Assembly (NCBI RefSeq): GCF_009996735.1
Contig: NZ_JAACYI010000016.1
Span: 1-64,000 of the forward strand
Origin: Cellulomonas sp. APG4
GTDB lineage: Bacteria > Actinomycetota > Actinomycetes > Actinomycetales > Cellulomonadaceae
Direction: 5' to 3'
Length of the DNA stretch: 64,000 nucleotides
A program made the position numbers and the translations under genes. Shown here one piece after another: positions 46,871-56,986 of the stretch. Every line of letters begins with the position of its first letter. The first letter of the stretch is position 1. A model generated the notes under the pieces. That model was not told the origin of the DNA. It did no database searches and saw nothing but the letters and a program-made list of their open reading frames with translations.

Positions 46871-46928
46871 GCCCGACGCCGCACGTGCCCGACCCCCTCG
46901 CCGTCACCCACACCACCAGGAGCACCAC

Positions 46929-47636
46929 GTGAGCACCGAGTCGCAGTTCATCTCCCGCGCGTCCGCCCTGTCCGGCGGGTTCGCGACCGCGGGCAGCCGC
47001 GGCATCGCCCCGGCCTCGCCGTCGGCGCGGTACGTCCTGCCTCAGTTCGAGGAGCGCACCGCCTACGGCTTCAAGCGTCAGGACCCGTACACGAAGCTGT
47101 TCGAGGACCGGATCATCTTCCTCGGGGTCCAGGTCGACGACGCCTCGGCGGACGACATCATGGCCCAGCTGCTCGTCCTCGAGAGCCAGGACCCGGACCG
47201 CGACATCATCCTGTACGTCAACTCGCCCGGTGGCTCGTTCACGGCCATGACGGCGATCTACGACACCATGCAGTACATCAAGCCGCAGATCCAGACGGTC
47301 TGCCTCGGCCAGGCCGCGTCGGCCGCGGCCGTGCTCCTCGCGGCCGGGACGCCGGGCAAGCGCCTCGCGCTGCCGAACGCACGCGTCCTCATCCACCAGC
47401 CCGCGATGGAGGGCGGCGGCTACGCGCAGGCGTCCGACATCGAGATCCACGCCAACGAGCTGATCCGCATGCGCGAGTGGCTCGAGGAGACCATCGCGCG
47501 GCACACCGGCCGGCCGGTGGACCAGGTGCGCCAGGACATCGAGCGCGACAAGATCCTCTCGGCCGAGCAGGCCAAGGCGTACGGACTCGTCGACCAGGTC
47601 CTGGAGAGCCGCAAGGCCGCTGTCGTACCCTCCTGA
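46929..47636 (+). CDS. clpP2: ATP-dependent Clp protease proteolytic subunit 2
   Basis: 235 residues, GTG start. [20 protein letters not shown], catalytic Ser131 in [13 protein letters not shown] and His156 in [11 protein letters not shown], then the catalytic Asp in the QDIERDKIL segment. The N-terminal extension with [14 protein letters not shown] is normal for actinobacterial ClpP2 and is probably trimmed. It partners with ClpP1; in actinobacteria both subunits are usually required for activity. Confidence 0.96.
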   Translation: MSTESQFISRASALSGGFATAGSRGIAPASPSARYVLPQFEERTAYGFKRQDPYTKLFEDRIIFLGVQVDDASADDIMAQLLVLESQDPDRDIILYVNSPGGSFTAMTAIYDTMQYIKPQIQTVCLGQAASAAAVLLAAGTPGKRLALPNARVLIHQPAMEGGGYAQASDIEIHANELIRMREWLEETIARHTGRPVDQVRQDIERDKILSAEQAKAYGLVDQVLESRKAAVVPS

Positions 47637-47647
47637 CAGGCTCGGGA

Positions 47648-47685
47648 CACCCGGTGCCGGCCGGTCGAGCCGGCCGCACCGGGTG
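47648..47685 (+). terminator. 16-bp hairpin with one bulge after clpP2
   Basis: CACCCGGTGC, bulged C, GGCCGG, loop TCGAG, CCGGCC, GCACCGGGTG. It starts 12 bases after the clpP2 stop and probably ends or tunes the clpP operon before clpX. Confidence 0.75.
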
Positions 47686-47801
47686 GTCCTGCGGGTGAAG
47701 GACACGCCGTCCGGGGGCGCTGCGGCTGACATCGCGCCACACGTGGTGTGCAATGGTTCGTGACGAGGGGCCCGCCGGGCTCTCCGGAGGAGGAGTGATC
47801 G

Positions 47802-49067
47802 GTGGCACGCATCGGGGACGGCGCGGACCTGCTCAAGTGCTCCTTCTGCGGGAAGAGCCAGAAGCAGGTCAAGAAGCTGATCGCCGGACCGGGCGTCTAC
47901 ATCTGCGACGAGTGCATCGACCTCTGCAACGAGATCATCGAGGAGGAGCTCGCCGAGGCCACGGAGACGGGCCTGGTCGAGCTGTCGAAGCCCCGCGAGA
48001 TCTTCGACTTCCTCGAGCAGTACATCGTGGGCCAGGAGCAGGCCAAGCGTTCGCTCGCGGTGGCGGTCTACAACCACTACAAGCGCATCCAGGCCGGTGA
48101 GACGGGTCGCTCCGACGACGACGTCGAGATCGCCAAGTCGAACATCCTCCTCATCGGCCCCACCGGCACGGGCAAGACCTACCTCGCCCAGACCCTCGCG
48201 AAGATGCTCAACGTGCCCTTCGCGATCGCCGACGCGACGGCGCTCACCGAGGCGGGCTACGTGGGTGAGGACGTCGAGAACATCCTCCTCAAGCTCATCC
48301 AGGCCGCCGACTTCGACGTGAAGAAGGCCGAGACCGGGATCATCTACATCGACGAGGTCGACAAGATCGCACGCAAGAGCGAGAACCCGTCGATCACGCG
48401 CGACGTCTCCGGTGAGGGCGTGCAGCAGGCCCTGCTGAAGATCATCGAGGGCACCACGGCGTCGGTGCCGCCCCAGGGCGGGCGCAAGCACCCGCACCAG
48501 GAGTTCATCCAGATCGACACGACGAACGTGCTCTTCATCGTCGCGGGAGCGTTCGCGGGTCTGGACGAGATCATCGCCACCCGGGCGCGTCGACGCGGCA
48601 TCGGGTTCGGTGCCCCCATGGCGTCGGGCGAGGACGAGGACCTGTTCTCGGAGGTCCGCCCGGAGGACCTGGTGAAGTACGGCCTCATCCCCGAGTTCAT
48701 CGGGCGCCTGCCCGTCGTCGCGAGCGTCTCGAAGCTCGACCAGGCGGCTCTGGTGCGGATCCTCACCGAGCCGCGCAACGCTCTCGTCAAGCAGTACCAG
48801 CGGATGTTCGAGATCGACGGGGTCGAGCTCGAGTTCGCGACGGACGCGCTCGAGGCGATCGCGGACCAGGCCCTGCTGCGGGGGACGGGCGCCCGAGGGC
48901 TGCGCGCCATCCTCGAAGAGGTGCTGCGACAGGTCATGTTCGACGTCCCCAGCCGCGACGACGTCGCGCGTGTGGTCGTCACGGCCGAGACCGTCCTCGA
49001 GAACGTCAACCCCACGATCGTGCCGCGCGAGCAGCCCAAGCGGACACCGCGCGAGAAGTCCGCCTGA
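47802..49067 (+). CDS. clpX: ATP-dependent Clp protease ATP-binding subunit ClpX
   Basis: 421 residues, GTG start with GGAGGAG upstream. The zinc-binding N-domain uses Cys13, Cys16, Cys35 and Cys38 (CSFC and CDEC). The AAA+ module has Walker A GPTGTGKT (119-126), Walker [13 protein letters not shown], the pore loop region and the IGF loop in [11 protein letters not shown], which docks on ClpP. The C-terminus [16 protein letters not shown] is the sensor-2 region. It unfolds substrates and feeds ClpP1P2. Confidence 0.97.
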   Translation: MARIGDGADLLKCSFCGKSQKQVKKLIAGPGVYICDECIDLCNEIIEEELAEATETGLVELSKPREIFDFLEQYIVGQEQAKRSLAVAVYNHYKRIQAGETGRSDDDVEIAKSNILLIGPTGTGKTYLAQTLAKMLNVPFAIADATALTEAGYVGEDVENILLKLIQAADFDVKKAETGIIYIDEVDKIARKSENPSITRDVSGEGVQQALLKIIEGTTASVPPQGGRKHPHQEFIQIDTTNVLFIVAGAFAGLDEIIATRARRRGIGFGAPMASGEDEDLFSEVRPEDLVKYGLIPEFIGRLPVVASVSKLDQAALVRILTEPRNALVKQYQRMFEIDGVELEFATDALEAIADQALLRGTGARGLRAILEEVLRQVMFDVPSRDDVARVVVTAETVLENVNPTIVPREQPKRTPREKSA

Positions 49068-49229
49068 GCCGTCGCAGGGCCCGCTCCGGGAGCCTGCGCG
49101 ACGTGCGTGGACGCAGCGTCGCATGATCCCCGTCCGGGGTGGCGCGTCGTCGCGACCGGGGCCAGGGTGGAGGGCATGACATCGGCGTCGCTCGAGCGAT
49201 GCCGGGGACGCCCGACCGAGAGGTGCTTC

Positions 49230-50426
49230 ATGAAGCTCGACTCGCTCAAGCCGCTGCTCGACCACGAGGGTCCGCTCACCACGGTGAGCCTCGACGTCAC
49301 TCGCGCCGACGAGGCCGGTGACCGCGAGATCCGCAGCCGCTGGGGCGGGCTGCGGCGCACGCTCGAGCAGCAGGGCGCGCCCGCACGCACGCTCGACACG
49401 CTCGCAGACGTCGTGCTGCGCCCCACGCACGTGCCCGGGCCGCACGGCAGGTTCGTCGTCGCTGCGGGCGACCAGGTGCTCTTCGACCGTGTGCTCGCGG
49501 GGCCGCCGCAGCGCGACGAGGCCTTCCACGACGGGGTGCCCGCCCTCATGCCCGCCGCACAGGCCGCCGACGAGGCCGTGCGCTACCTCCTCGTCGAGGT
49601 CGACCGCTCGGGTGCCGACCTGTCGTGGTCGGGTACCGCGAGCGACCGTGCGGACGAGGCGATGGACTCCGTCGACGGCGGTCACGACGTGCTGCACAAG
49701 GTGCGCTCGGGAGGGTGGTCCCACCGGCGGATGCAGTCACGGGTCGAGGACAGCTGGGAGCGCAACGCCGAGGCCGTCGCCGCCGAGCTCGACCGCGCAG
49801 TGGTCGAGCACCGGCCCGAGCTCGTGATGATCACCGGCGACGTGCGGGCCGTCGCCATGATCCGGGACGCGGTCACCCGTCCGACCGCCGAGCTGCTCGT
49901 CGAGGTGCCGGGTGGCTCGCGAGCCGACGGGGTCAAGGAGGACGTCTTCGCCCAGAACGTCCACGAGGTGCTCGAGACTTTCCGTGCCCGGCGCCGCGAG
50001 GCGGTCGCCGACCGGCTGCGCGAGGGGCTCGGACGCGGGGACCAGGCGGTCACCGATCTGGGTGACGTGGTCGAGGTGCTGCGCCGGGGGCAGGTCGCCG
50101 AGCTCGTGCTGGTCCAGGACGCCGCGGGCGCGCCGACGGGTCTCGGCGAGCGCACCCTGTGGGCGGGCGCGGACGCCCTCCAGATCGCGTTGCGCCGCAG
50201 CGAGCTCGACGCCCTCGGTGGGGCACCCGAGGACGCACGCGAGCTGCGTGCCGACGTCGCGCTGCTGCGGGCGGCGATCGCGCAGGACGCCGGCGTGACG
50301 TTCGTGCTCGACGGCAGCGTGGACCTCGTCGACGGGATCGGCGCGCTGCTGCGCTGGAGCGACCCCGCCACCCCGCACGAGACGGCGCCGAGCTACACCG
50401 CCGACACCCACCGTCGGCACCGCTGA
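49230..50426 (+). CDS. Rv2629-like protein, Vms1/Ankzf1 (baeRF) family
   Basis: 398 residues from the ATG at 49230 (GAGAGG upstream). [56 protein letters not shown] and [20 protein letters not shown] match Mycobacterium Rv2629 and the bacterial release-factor-like (baeRF) class related to eukaryotic Vms1, which frees stalled peptides from tRNA. The fold is eRF1-like (three domains). It lies directly after clpX, so a role in ribosome or protein quality control is plausible, but activity is unproven. Confidence 0.75.
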   Translation: MKLDSLKPLLDHEGPLTTVSLDVTRADEAGDREIRSRWGGLRRTLEQQGAPARTLDTLADVVLRPTHVPGPHGRFVVAAGDQVLFDRVLAGPPQRDEAFHDGVPALMPAAQAADEAVRYLLVEVDRSGADLSWSGTASDRADEAMDSVDGGHDVLHKVRSGGWSHRRMQSRVEDSWERNAEAVAAELDRAVVEHRPELVMITGDVRAVAMIRDAVTRPTAELLVEVPGGSRADGVKEDVFAQNVHEVLETFRARRREAVADRLREGLGRGDQAVTDLGDVVEVLRRGQVAELVLVQDAAGAPTGLGERTLWAGADALQIALRRSELDALGGAPEDARELRADVALLRAAIAQDAGVTFVLDGSVDLVDGIGALLRWSDPATPHETAPSYTADTHRRHR

Positions 50427-50445
50427 GCCACGGCGCGCCCCCTCG

Positions 50446-50484
50446 CGCTGAGCCCGGGCGCCCGCACGGTGCCCGGGCTCAGCG
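50446..50484. terminator. Bidirectional 14-bp terminator hairpin
   Basis: CGCTGAGCCCGGGC (50446-50459) and GCCCGGGCTCAGCG (50471-50484) pair perfectly. The hairpin sits between convergent genes and includes the stop codon of the acyl-CoA ligase, so it can serve both strands. Confidence 0.85.
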
Positions 50485-52278
50485 GTAGATCGCGTCGATC
50501 TGCTCGGCGAAGTCCGAGAGCACCATCGCGCGCTTCACCTTGAGCGAGGGCGTGAGGTAGCCGTTCGCCTCGGTGAAGTCGGTGGTGAGCACGTGGACCT
50601 TGCGGATCGACTCCGCCCGTGACACCGCCTCGTTGGTGCGCTCGACCGCCCGGTCGATCGCGGCGAGGACCGCATGGCTGCGCGCGGCCGCGGCCACGTC
50701 CATCTCCGGTAGGCCGTGGCTCGCGAGCCAGCCCGGCAGCATCTCGGCGTCGAGGGTCACCAGGGCGGCGATGAACGGCCGACCGTCGCCCACGACGACG
50801 ACCTGGCTCACGAGGGGGTGGCCGCGCAGGCGGTCCTCGAGAACCGCGGGTGCGACGTTCTTGCCGCCCGCGGTGACGATGATCTCCTTCTTGCGTCCCG
50901 TGATCGTCAGGAACCCGTCCTCGTCGAGCGTGCCCAGGTCGCCCGTGCGGAACCAGCCGTCGTCGAGGGCGTCGCGCGTGGCCTCGGGGTTCGCGTGGTA
51001 TCCGCGGAACACGTGCGCTCCCGCGACCTCGATCTCGCCGTCGTCCGCGATGCGAATCGAGGCGCCCGGGAAGGGCGGGCCCACGGTGCCGATCTTGGTC
51101 CGTTCCGGCAGGTTCACGGCCGTGGGCGCGGTGGTCTCGGTGAGCCCGTACCCCTCGAGCACCCGCAGGCCCAGCCCCCGGTAGAAGTGTCCGAGGCGCT
51201 CACCGAGCGGTGCACCGCCCGAGACCGCGTACTCGGCTGCTCCGCCGAGGGCGGCGCGCAGGCGGTGCAGCACCAGGCGGTCCGCGAGGGCGTGCTGCGC
51301 GCGCAGGGCCGCGGGCACGCCGTCGGCCGCGTCGAGCGCGCGCGAGTACGCGATCGCGGTGCGGGCGGCCCACCGGAAGAGCCGGAGCCGCACGCGGCTC
51401 GCCGACGCCTTCTGCTCGGCCGAGTTGTAGACCTTCTCGAAGACCCGCGGGACGCTCAGGATGAACGTCGGCCGGAAGGTGCCCAGGTCCGCCAGCAGGT
51501 TCTTCGTGTCGGGCGTGTGGCCCATCACGGCGCCCGAGGCGACGCACATCACCTGGATGTAGCGCGCGAAGACGTGGGCGAGCGGCATGAACAGCAGGGT
51601 GCGGGACCGCGGCTGGGCGACGACCTCGGCGAGACCCGCGACGCCCTCGAGGCTCAGCGACACGAAGTTCCCGTGCGTGAGCTCGACGCCCTTCGGGTTC
51701 CCCGTGGTGCCCGAGGTGTAGATGATCGTCGCCAGGTCCTCGGCCGACGCGAGGGCGCTGCGCCGCTCGATCTCCTCGTCCGGGACGTCGGAGCCCTCGG
51801 CGAGGAGCGTGTCGAGCCCGCCCTCGTCGATCACCAGCAGACCCGTGAGCTCGGGCAGGTCCGGTCGCGCGGCTCCCGTGACGGTCGCGTGGGCGCCCGT
51901 CTCGACGACCGCGAGCCGCACCCCCGCGTCGCGCAGGATCCAGCGCACCTGGTCGGTCGACGACGTCTCGTAGACCGGCACCGGCACCGCGCCGGCGGAC
52001 CACACCGCGAAGTCCAGGAGGGTCCACTCGTAGCGGGTCCGGCTCATGATCGACACGCGGTCGCCCGGCTCGATGCCGCGTGCGACCAGGCCCTTGGCCA
52101 GCCCGCGCACCTGATCGACGAAGCTGCGCGTCGAGATCGCCGTCCACGTGCCGCCCAGCTCGGCCTTGCGCTCGATGAACGTGCCCTCGGGCGAGCGCTT
52201 CAGCCGGGCCGCGAGCAGGCCGGGGACGGTCAGCGACGGGTCCGGGGTGATCAGGCTCGGTGAGGTGTGCTCACGCAT
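50479..52278 (-). CDS. Long-chain acyl-CoA synthetase (FadD15-like)
   Basis: 599 residues from the ATG at 52278. ANL-superfamily motifs: TIIYTSGTTGNPKGVELTHGN (P-loop), the linker ...VLEGYGLTETTAP, DGWFRTGDLG, and FLTITGRKKEIIVTAGGKNV. The long LLFMPLAHVFARYIQVMCVA and FILSVPRVFEKVYNSAEQKA segments are typical of FadD15-type AMP-dependent ligases. It activates long-chain fatty acids with ATP and CoA for lipid synthesis or breakdown. The C-terminal lysine lies in GYLTPSLKVKRAMVL. Confidence 0.92.
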   Translation of the reverse strand: MREHTSPSLITPDPSLTVPGLLAARLKRSPEGTFIERKAELGGTWTAISTRSFVDQVRGLAKGLVARGIEPGDRVSIMSRTRYEWTLLDFAVWSAGAVPVPVYETSSTDQVRWILRDAGVRLAVVETGAHATVTGAARPDLPELTGLLVIDEGGLDTLLAEGSDVPDEEIERRSALASAEDLATIIYTSGTTGNPKGVELTHGNFVSLSLEGVAGLAEVVAQPRSRTLLFMPLAHVFARYIQVMCVASGAVMGHTPDTKNLLADLGTFRPTFILSVPRVFEKVYNSAEQKASASRVRLRLFRWAARTAIAYSRALDAADGVPAALRAQHALADRLVLHRLRAALGGAAEYAVSGGAPLGERLGHFYRGLGLRVLEGYGLTETTAPTAVNLPERTKIGTVGPPFPGASIRIADDGEIEVAGAHVFRGYHANPEATRDALDDGWFRTGDLGTLDEDGFLTITGRKKEIIVTAGGKNVAPAVLEDRLRGHPLVSQVVVVGDGRPFIAALVTLDAEMLPGWLASHGLPEMDVAAAARSHAVLAAIDRAVERTNEAVSRAESIRKVHVLTTDFTEANGYLTPSLKVKRAMVLSDFAEQIDAIYR

Positions 52279-52367
52279 CGGGGCTCCAGGTGGTGGGGCT
52301 GACGGTGCCTCGACCCTAGTGCGGGTCGGAACCGTGCGCGGACGTCCGGGGGACCCACCGCGGTCCG

Positions 52368-53261
52368 TCATCGCCAGGGGTCGAAGACGGCCGCCGCGGC
52401 GGCGTCGTCGGCGGCGCCCGGCCGGACCAGCCCCGGGATGGCGTCCGCGATCGCAGCGGCCAGCCTCGCGCCCGCGGTGCGGTCACCGGCGATCGCGTCG
52501 GGGACCGCGGACGCGGGTGCCGCGAAGACGACCTCGGCGATCCCGGCGGACCACGCCGTCGTCCGGCACATGGGGCACGGCTCGCAGCTCGACACGACGA
52601 CGGCTCCCGTCAGGTCGGCCGTCCCCGTGCGCCGCGCCGCGTCGCGGATCGCGGCCACCTCCGCGTGAGCGGTCGGGTCCACGGTGGCCGACTGCGCGTT
52701 CACCCCGGTGCCGATGACGACGCCGTCGCGCACCACGAGGGCCGCGAACGGCTCCTGCCCGGTCCGGCCGTTCGCCGCGGCGAGCTCGACGGCGAGGGCG
52801 AGCACACCTGCCTCGCCGCCCAGCTCGTCCACGGTTGCGCCCACGTGGTCCGCACGCTCGAGCCCACCGAGCTCGGTGAACAGCGTGAGGTGCGCGTCCG
52901 CGGTCGCGACCACCCGGGAGTTCAGCGACTCCCACGGCGTCCGGACGGGGCGTGCCAGCACGGTCGCACCGGCGGCGGCCAGCGCGTCGGTCGCCGCGGT
53001 GGCGTCGTCGACCTCGACCGCCAGGCGCACCGCGGTCGAGGCGACGCCGTCGGTCTCGACCTGCGCGATGAAGCGTGACTGCGCCGGGTTGGCGAGCTCG
53101 AGCGTGGCGCGTCCGGCGTCCAGGATCACCACGCGTGCCCCGTCGGGACCTGAGAACGCCGCCTGCTCGCGCATGCCGAGCACGTCGCGGAACCAGTGCA
53201 GGGTCCGGGTGAGCTCGTCGTCGTCGCGGACGTTCAGGACGGTGCGCAGCTGGTGGGTCAT
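52368..53261 (-). CDS. Fused VOC/glyoxalase-like and cytidine/guanine-deaminase-like protein
   Basis: 297 residues with two unrelated domains. Residues 1-130 are a glyoxalase/bleomycin-resistance (VOC) fold: LTRTLHWFRDVLGM, ARVVILDAGRATLELA, LAVEVDDATAATDALAAAGA and ADAHLTLFTEL. Residues ~145-297 are a zinc nucleoside deaminase: AALVVRDGVVIGTGVN, HAE at 199-201 (ligand His and catalytic Glu) and PCPMC at 228-232 (Cys ligands). The frame is continuous with normal codon bias, so the fusion is real in this sequence. A TAGCGT -10 (minus strand 53273-53268) sits 6 bases before the ATG. Confidence 0.85.
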   Translation of the reverse strand: MTHQLRTVLNVRDDDELTRTLHWFRDVLGMREQAAFSGPDGARVVILDAGRATLELANPAQSRFIAQVETDGVASTAVRLAVEVDDATAATDALAAAGATVLARPVRTPWESLNSRVVATADAHLTLFTELGGLERADHVGATVDELGGEAGVLALAVELAAANGRTGQEPFAALVVRDGVVIGTGVNAQSATVDPTAHAEVAAIRDAARRTGTADLTGAVVVSSCEPCPMCRTTAWSAGIAEVVFAAPASAVPDAIAGDRTAGARLAAAIADAIPGLVRPGAADDAAAAAVFDPWR

Positions 53262-53288
53262 GCCCTCACGCTAGGGCGTGCCCGCGCC

Positions 53289-55970
53289 TCAGCGCCGCGG
53301 CTTGGGCTCCGCGGGCACCAGCTCGGCCCCGCGCACCTGGAGCGCCTGCTCCTCACCCTCGTCGAGCGACGGGTCGGCCTCGAGGCGGAGGTCGTACGCG
53401 CGTCCGGCCGAGCGCACGTCCGCCGCCGTGGCCTCCACGAGGGGCAGGAGCGCGGTCGGGACGGCGAGCGTCGCCGAGGTGATCTCGGTCCGCATCGACA
53501 CCTTGGCCTCGGACTTCACCTTGCGCAGCGTCGCGAGCGCGCGACCGGCGGCGGCGAGGTGCGCCGGGTCTGCGTCGCCTGCGGCGGCCCGCAGCGGGGC
53601 GGCCTCGGGCCACGGCGCGCGGTGCACCGAGCCCTCCTTCCACCACGACCACACCTCTTCCGTCGCGAACGGCAGCACGGGGGCGAGCAGGCGCAGGAGG
53701 GTGTCGAGGGCGAGGGCGAGCGCGGTGCGGGCCGAGACCGTGTCGGCGGACGGTGCCGCGTCCGCGGAGCCGTAGGCGCGGTCCTTGACGAGCTCGAGGT
53801 AGTCGTCGCAGAACGTCCAGAAGTAGGTCTCCGTCAGCTCGAGCGCCCGCGTGTGGTCGTAGGCCTCGAGCGCCTCGGTCGCGCGGTCGACGACGTCCGC
53901 CAGGCCCGCGAGCATCGCGCGGTCCAGCACCACGGTCACGGCGGCCGGGTCCGGGGTCGTGGCGTCGCCGGCGCCGAAGCCGAGCGCAAACTTGCTCGCG
54001 TTGAGCACCTTGATCGCGAGACGGCGGCCGATCTTCATCTGGCCCACCTCGAAGGCTGCGTCCGTACCGAGGCGCGCGGACGCGGCCCAGTAGCGGACGG
54101 CGTCCGACCCGTGCTCCTCGAGCAGGCCCATCGGCGTCACGACGTTGCCCTTGGACTTCGACATCTTCTTGCGGTCGGGGTCCAGGATCCAGCCGCTGAT
54201 CGCCGCGTGGCGCCAGGGCAGGCTGTCGTGCTCGAGGTGCGAGCGCACCACGGTCGAGAACAGCCACGTGCGGATGATGTCCTGGCCCTGCGGGCGCAGG
54301 TCCATGGGGAAGACGCGCGCGAAGAGGTCGTCGTCCCAGCCCCACCCACCCGCGATCTGCGGCGTGAGCGACGACGTCGCCCACGTGTCCATCACGTCCG
54401 CCTCACCCACGAACCCGCCGGGCACGCCGCGCTGGTCCTCGGTGTAGCCCGCGGGCACGTCGCTGCTCGGGTCGACCGGCAGCATCGCCTCGTCGGGCAC
54501 GATCGGGTGGTCGTGGTCCACCTCGCCGTCCACCGTGACGGGGTACCACAGCGGGATGGACACCCCGAAGAAGCGCTGACGCGAGATGAGCCAGTCCCCG
54601 TTGAGCCCGTTCACCCAGTTCTCGTAGCGCACGCGCATGAAGTCGGGGTGGAAGCCGAGCTCCTGGCCGCGTGCGAGCAGCTCGGCGCGCAGGTCACGGC
54701 CGTCCCAGTCGCGGCCGCCGTTGCGGATGTACCACTGGCGCGAGGTGACGATCTCGAGCGGCTTGTCGCCCTTCTCGAAGAAGTTCGCCTTGCGCTGCGT
54801 GGGCGTGGGCTCGCCGTCCAGGTCGCCCGACTCCCGCAGCGCGTCGACGACGGCGGCGCGGGCCGAGAACGTCGTCTTGCCCGCGAGCTCGGCGTACCGC
54901 GTGCGGCCGGCCTCGGTGGTGAGCCACTCCGGCGTCTCGCGCAGCAGGCGGCCGTCGCGCTGGACCACCGAGCGGGTGGGCAGCTGCAGCTCACGCCACC
55001 ACTGCACGTCCGTGAGGTCGCCGAACGTGCAGCACATCGCGATGCCGGCGCCCTTGTCGGGCTCGGCCGCGGTGTGCGCGAGCACGGGCACCTCGACGTC
55101 GAACAGCGGCGAGCGCACCGTGGTCCCGAACAGGTGCTGGTAGCGCTCGTCGTCCGGATGGGCGATCAGCGCGACGCACGCGGGGATGAGCTCGGGGCGT
55201 GTGGTCTCGATGTGGACCGGCCCGTCGGTGCCGTGGAAGGCGACGCGGTGGAAGTGCCCGGGGTAGTCGCGCGCCTCGAGCTCGGCCTGCGCGACGGCGG
55301 TCTGGAAGGTCACGTCCCACAGGCCCGGCGCCTCGGCCTGGTAGGCCTCGCCGCGCTCGAGGTTGCGCAGGAACGCCCGCTGGGCGACGGCGCGGGCGCG
55401 GGCGTCGATGGTCTGGTAGCCGTGCGACCAGTCGACCGAGAGGCCGAGCCGGCGCCACAGGGCCTCGAACTGCCGCTCGTCCTCGACCGTGAGGCGCTCG
55501 CAGAGCTCGACGAAGTTGCGCCGGCTGATCGGCAGCTGGTCGGCCGCCTTGATGCTCTTGCCGTCGCCGCCCTCGTGCGGCGGGGTGAAGCCCGGCTCGT
55601 AGGGGAGCGAGGGGTCGCAGCGCACCCCGTAGTAGTTCTGCACGCGCCGCTCGGTCGGCAGGCCGTTGTCGTCCCAGCCCATCGGGTAGAACACCTCGGC
55701 ACCGCGCATGCGACGGAACCGCGCGACGACGTCGGTGTGGGTGTAGGAGAACACGTGGCCCACGTGCAGCGAGCCCGAGACGGTGGGCGGCGGCGTGTCG
55801 ATCGAGTAGACCTCGTCGCGTCCGCGGCTGCGGTCGAACGCGTAGGTCCGCTGCTCGGCCCATGCGGCGTCCCAGCGGTCCTCGAGGCCGTCGAGGCTCA
55901 CCTTGTCCGGTACCCGCGACGACGGCGTGGTCGTCGGGGTGCTGGCCGTGGTGGGGTGCTGGTCGCTCAT
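53289..55970 (-). CDS. valS: Valyl-tRNA synthetase
   Basis: 893 residues from the ATG at 55970. HVGH at 69-72 replaces HIGH (VSGSLHVGHVFSYTH), GWDDNGLPTERRVQNYYGV is the Val-type editing/catalytic landmark, the CP1 editing domain includes HIETTRPELIPACVALIAHP, and the KMSKS loop is intact (DRKKMSKSKGNVVTP). WATSSLTPQIAGGWGWDDDLF marks the archaeal-like ValRS class used by many actinobacteria. It charges tRNA-Val. I see no T-box in the 198-base gap before the divergent ABC genes. Confidence 0.96.
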   Translation of the reverse strand: MSDQHPTTASTPTTTPSSRVPDKVSLDGLEDRWDAAWAEQRTYAFDRSRGRDEVYSIDTPPPTVSGSLHVGHVFSYTHTDVVARFRRMRGAEVFYPMGWDDNGLPTERRVQNYYGVRCDPSLPYEPGFTPPHEGGDGKSIKAADQLPISRRNFVELCERLTVEDERQFEALWRRLGLSVDWSHGYQTIDARARAVAQRAFLRNLERGEAYQAEAPGLWDVTFQTAVAQAELEARDYPGHFHRVAFHGTDGPVHIETTRPELIPACVALIAHPDDERYQHLFGTTVRSPLFDVEVPVLAHTAAEPDKGAGIAMCCTFGDLTDVQWWRELQLPTRSVVQRDGRLLRETPEWLTTEAGRTRYAELAGKTTFSARAAVVDALRESGDLDGEPTPTQRKANFFEKGDKPLEIVTSRQWYIRNGGRDWDGRDLRAELLARGQELGFHPDFMRVRYENWVNGLNGDWLISRQRFFGVSIPLWYPVTVDGEVDHDHPIVPDEAMLPVDPSSDVPAGYTEDQRGVPGGFVGEADVMDTWATSSLTPQIAGGWGWDDDLFARVFPMDLRPQGQDIIRTWLFSTVVRSHLEHDSLPWRHAAISGWILDPDRKKMSKSKGNVVTPMGLLEEHGSDAVRYWAASARLGTDAAFEVGQMKIGRRLAIKVLNASKFALGFGAGDATTPDPAAVTVVLDRAMLAGLADVVDRATEALEAYDHTRALELTETYFWTFCDDYLELVKDRAYGSADAAPSADTVSARTALALALDTLLRLLAPVLPFATEEVWSWWKEGSVHRAPWPEAAPLRAAAGDADPAHLAAAGRALATLRKVKSEAKVSMRTEITSATLAVPTALLPLVEATAADVRSAGRAYDLRLEADPSLDEGEEQALQVRGAELVPAEPKPRR

Positions 55971-56167
55971 GGGGAGCGATTGTTCCAGACGTCGCGGGGC
56001 CCCATGTCCTGTCGTCGGCGCCGCCGAGCGAGGACACTGAGGTCGGGCCCTGACCGCCCTCAGGGTGTGCACGCCTGCCGCCCGGGGTCGGACCAGGGGA
56101 GTCCCCGATGCCCCGGCCCGCGGCTGTCACGCCAGGATCGGAGCACCACCTCACAGGACGGACGGAC

Positions 56168-56986
56168 ATGCGTGCACTCGGGCAGGACGACGCCGGGCGG
56201 ATCGCCGCGGCGCGCGATCTGGTGAAGGTCTACGGCCGGGGCGAGGCGCAGGTGCGCGCGCTCGACGGGCTCAGCGTGGACCTCGCGCGCGGTGAGCTCA
56301 CCGCGATCATGGGTCCCTCGGGCTCGGGCAAGTCGACGCTCATGCACTGCATGGCCGGGCTGGACACGCCCACGTCGGGCACCGTCGTCGTCGACGGCGA
56401 GGACGTCGGCCGGATGAACCAGCGCCGCCTCACGCGGCTGCGGCGCACCCGGCTCGGGTTCGTGTTCCAGGCCTTCAACCTGATCCCGACGCTCACCGCC
56501 GAGGAGAACATCACGCTGCCGCTCGACATCGCGCGGACGCCGGTGGACCGCGCGTGGTTCGACACGGTCGTCGACGCCGTCGGGCTGCGCGACCGCCTCG
56601 ACCACCGGCCGAGCGAGCTGTCGGGCGGGCAGCAGCAGCGTGTTGCCTGTGCACGCGCCCTCGTCGCCCGACCCGCCGTCGTGTTCGCCGACGAGCCGAC
56701 CGGCAACCTCGACTCGCGCTCGTCGGGTGAGGTGCTGGGGTTCCTGCGCCGCTCGGTCGACGAGCTCGGCCAGTCGGTGGTGATGGTCACGCACGACCCG
56801 ACGGCGGCGTCCTACGCGCACCGTGTGCTGTTCCTCGCGGACGGGCGGCTCGTGGGCGAGCTCGAGGAGCCGACGGCCGAGGGCGTGCTCGACGCGCTGC
56901 GCGAGTTGGGTGCGGGGCGTCGGCCCGCGGACGAGCCCACGGCGCACGGCCACGCGGACGGCCGCCACGCCGTCGTCCGGCCGTGA
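56168..56986 (+). CDS. ABC exporter ATP-binding protein (LolD/MacB type)
   Basis: 272 residues. Walker A GPSGSGKST, the Q-loop VFQAFNLIPTLTAEENITLPL characteristic of the LolD/MacB/FtsE class, signature LSGGQQQRVACARAL, Walker B VVFADEPTGNLDSRSS and switch His in VVMVTHDPTAA. It couples to the FtsX-like permease that follows with a GTGA overlap. Such pairs export peptides, lipids or antibiotics, or transmit signals; cargo unknown. An upstream CCCTGA/TCAGGG inverted repeat lies at 56048-56065. Confidence 0.93.
   Translation: MRALGQDDAGRIAAARDLVKVYGRGEAQVRALDGLSVDLARGELTAIMGPSGSGKSTLMHCMAGLDTPTSGTVVVDGEDVGRMNQRRLTRLRRTRLGFVFQAFNLIPTLTAEENITLPLDIARTPVDRAWFDTVVDAVGLRDRLDHRPSELSGGQQQRVACARALVARPAVVFADEPTGNLDSRSSGEVLGFLRRSVDELGQSVVMVTHDPTAASYAHRVLFLADGRLVGELEEPTAEGVLDALRELGAGRRPADEPTAHGHADGRHAVVRP

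Noticed and set aside
55971-56167. T-box riboswitch upstream of valS
   Set aside because: No T-box sequence or specifier-loop arrangement is visible, and actinobacterial valS genes usually lack one.
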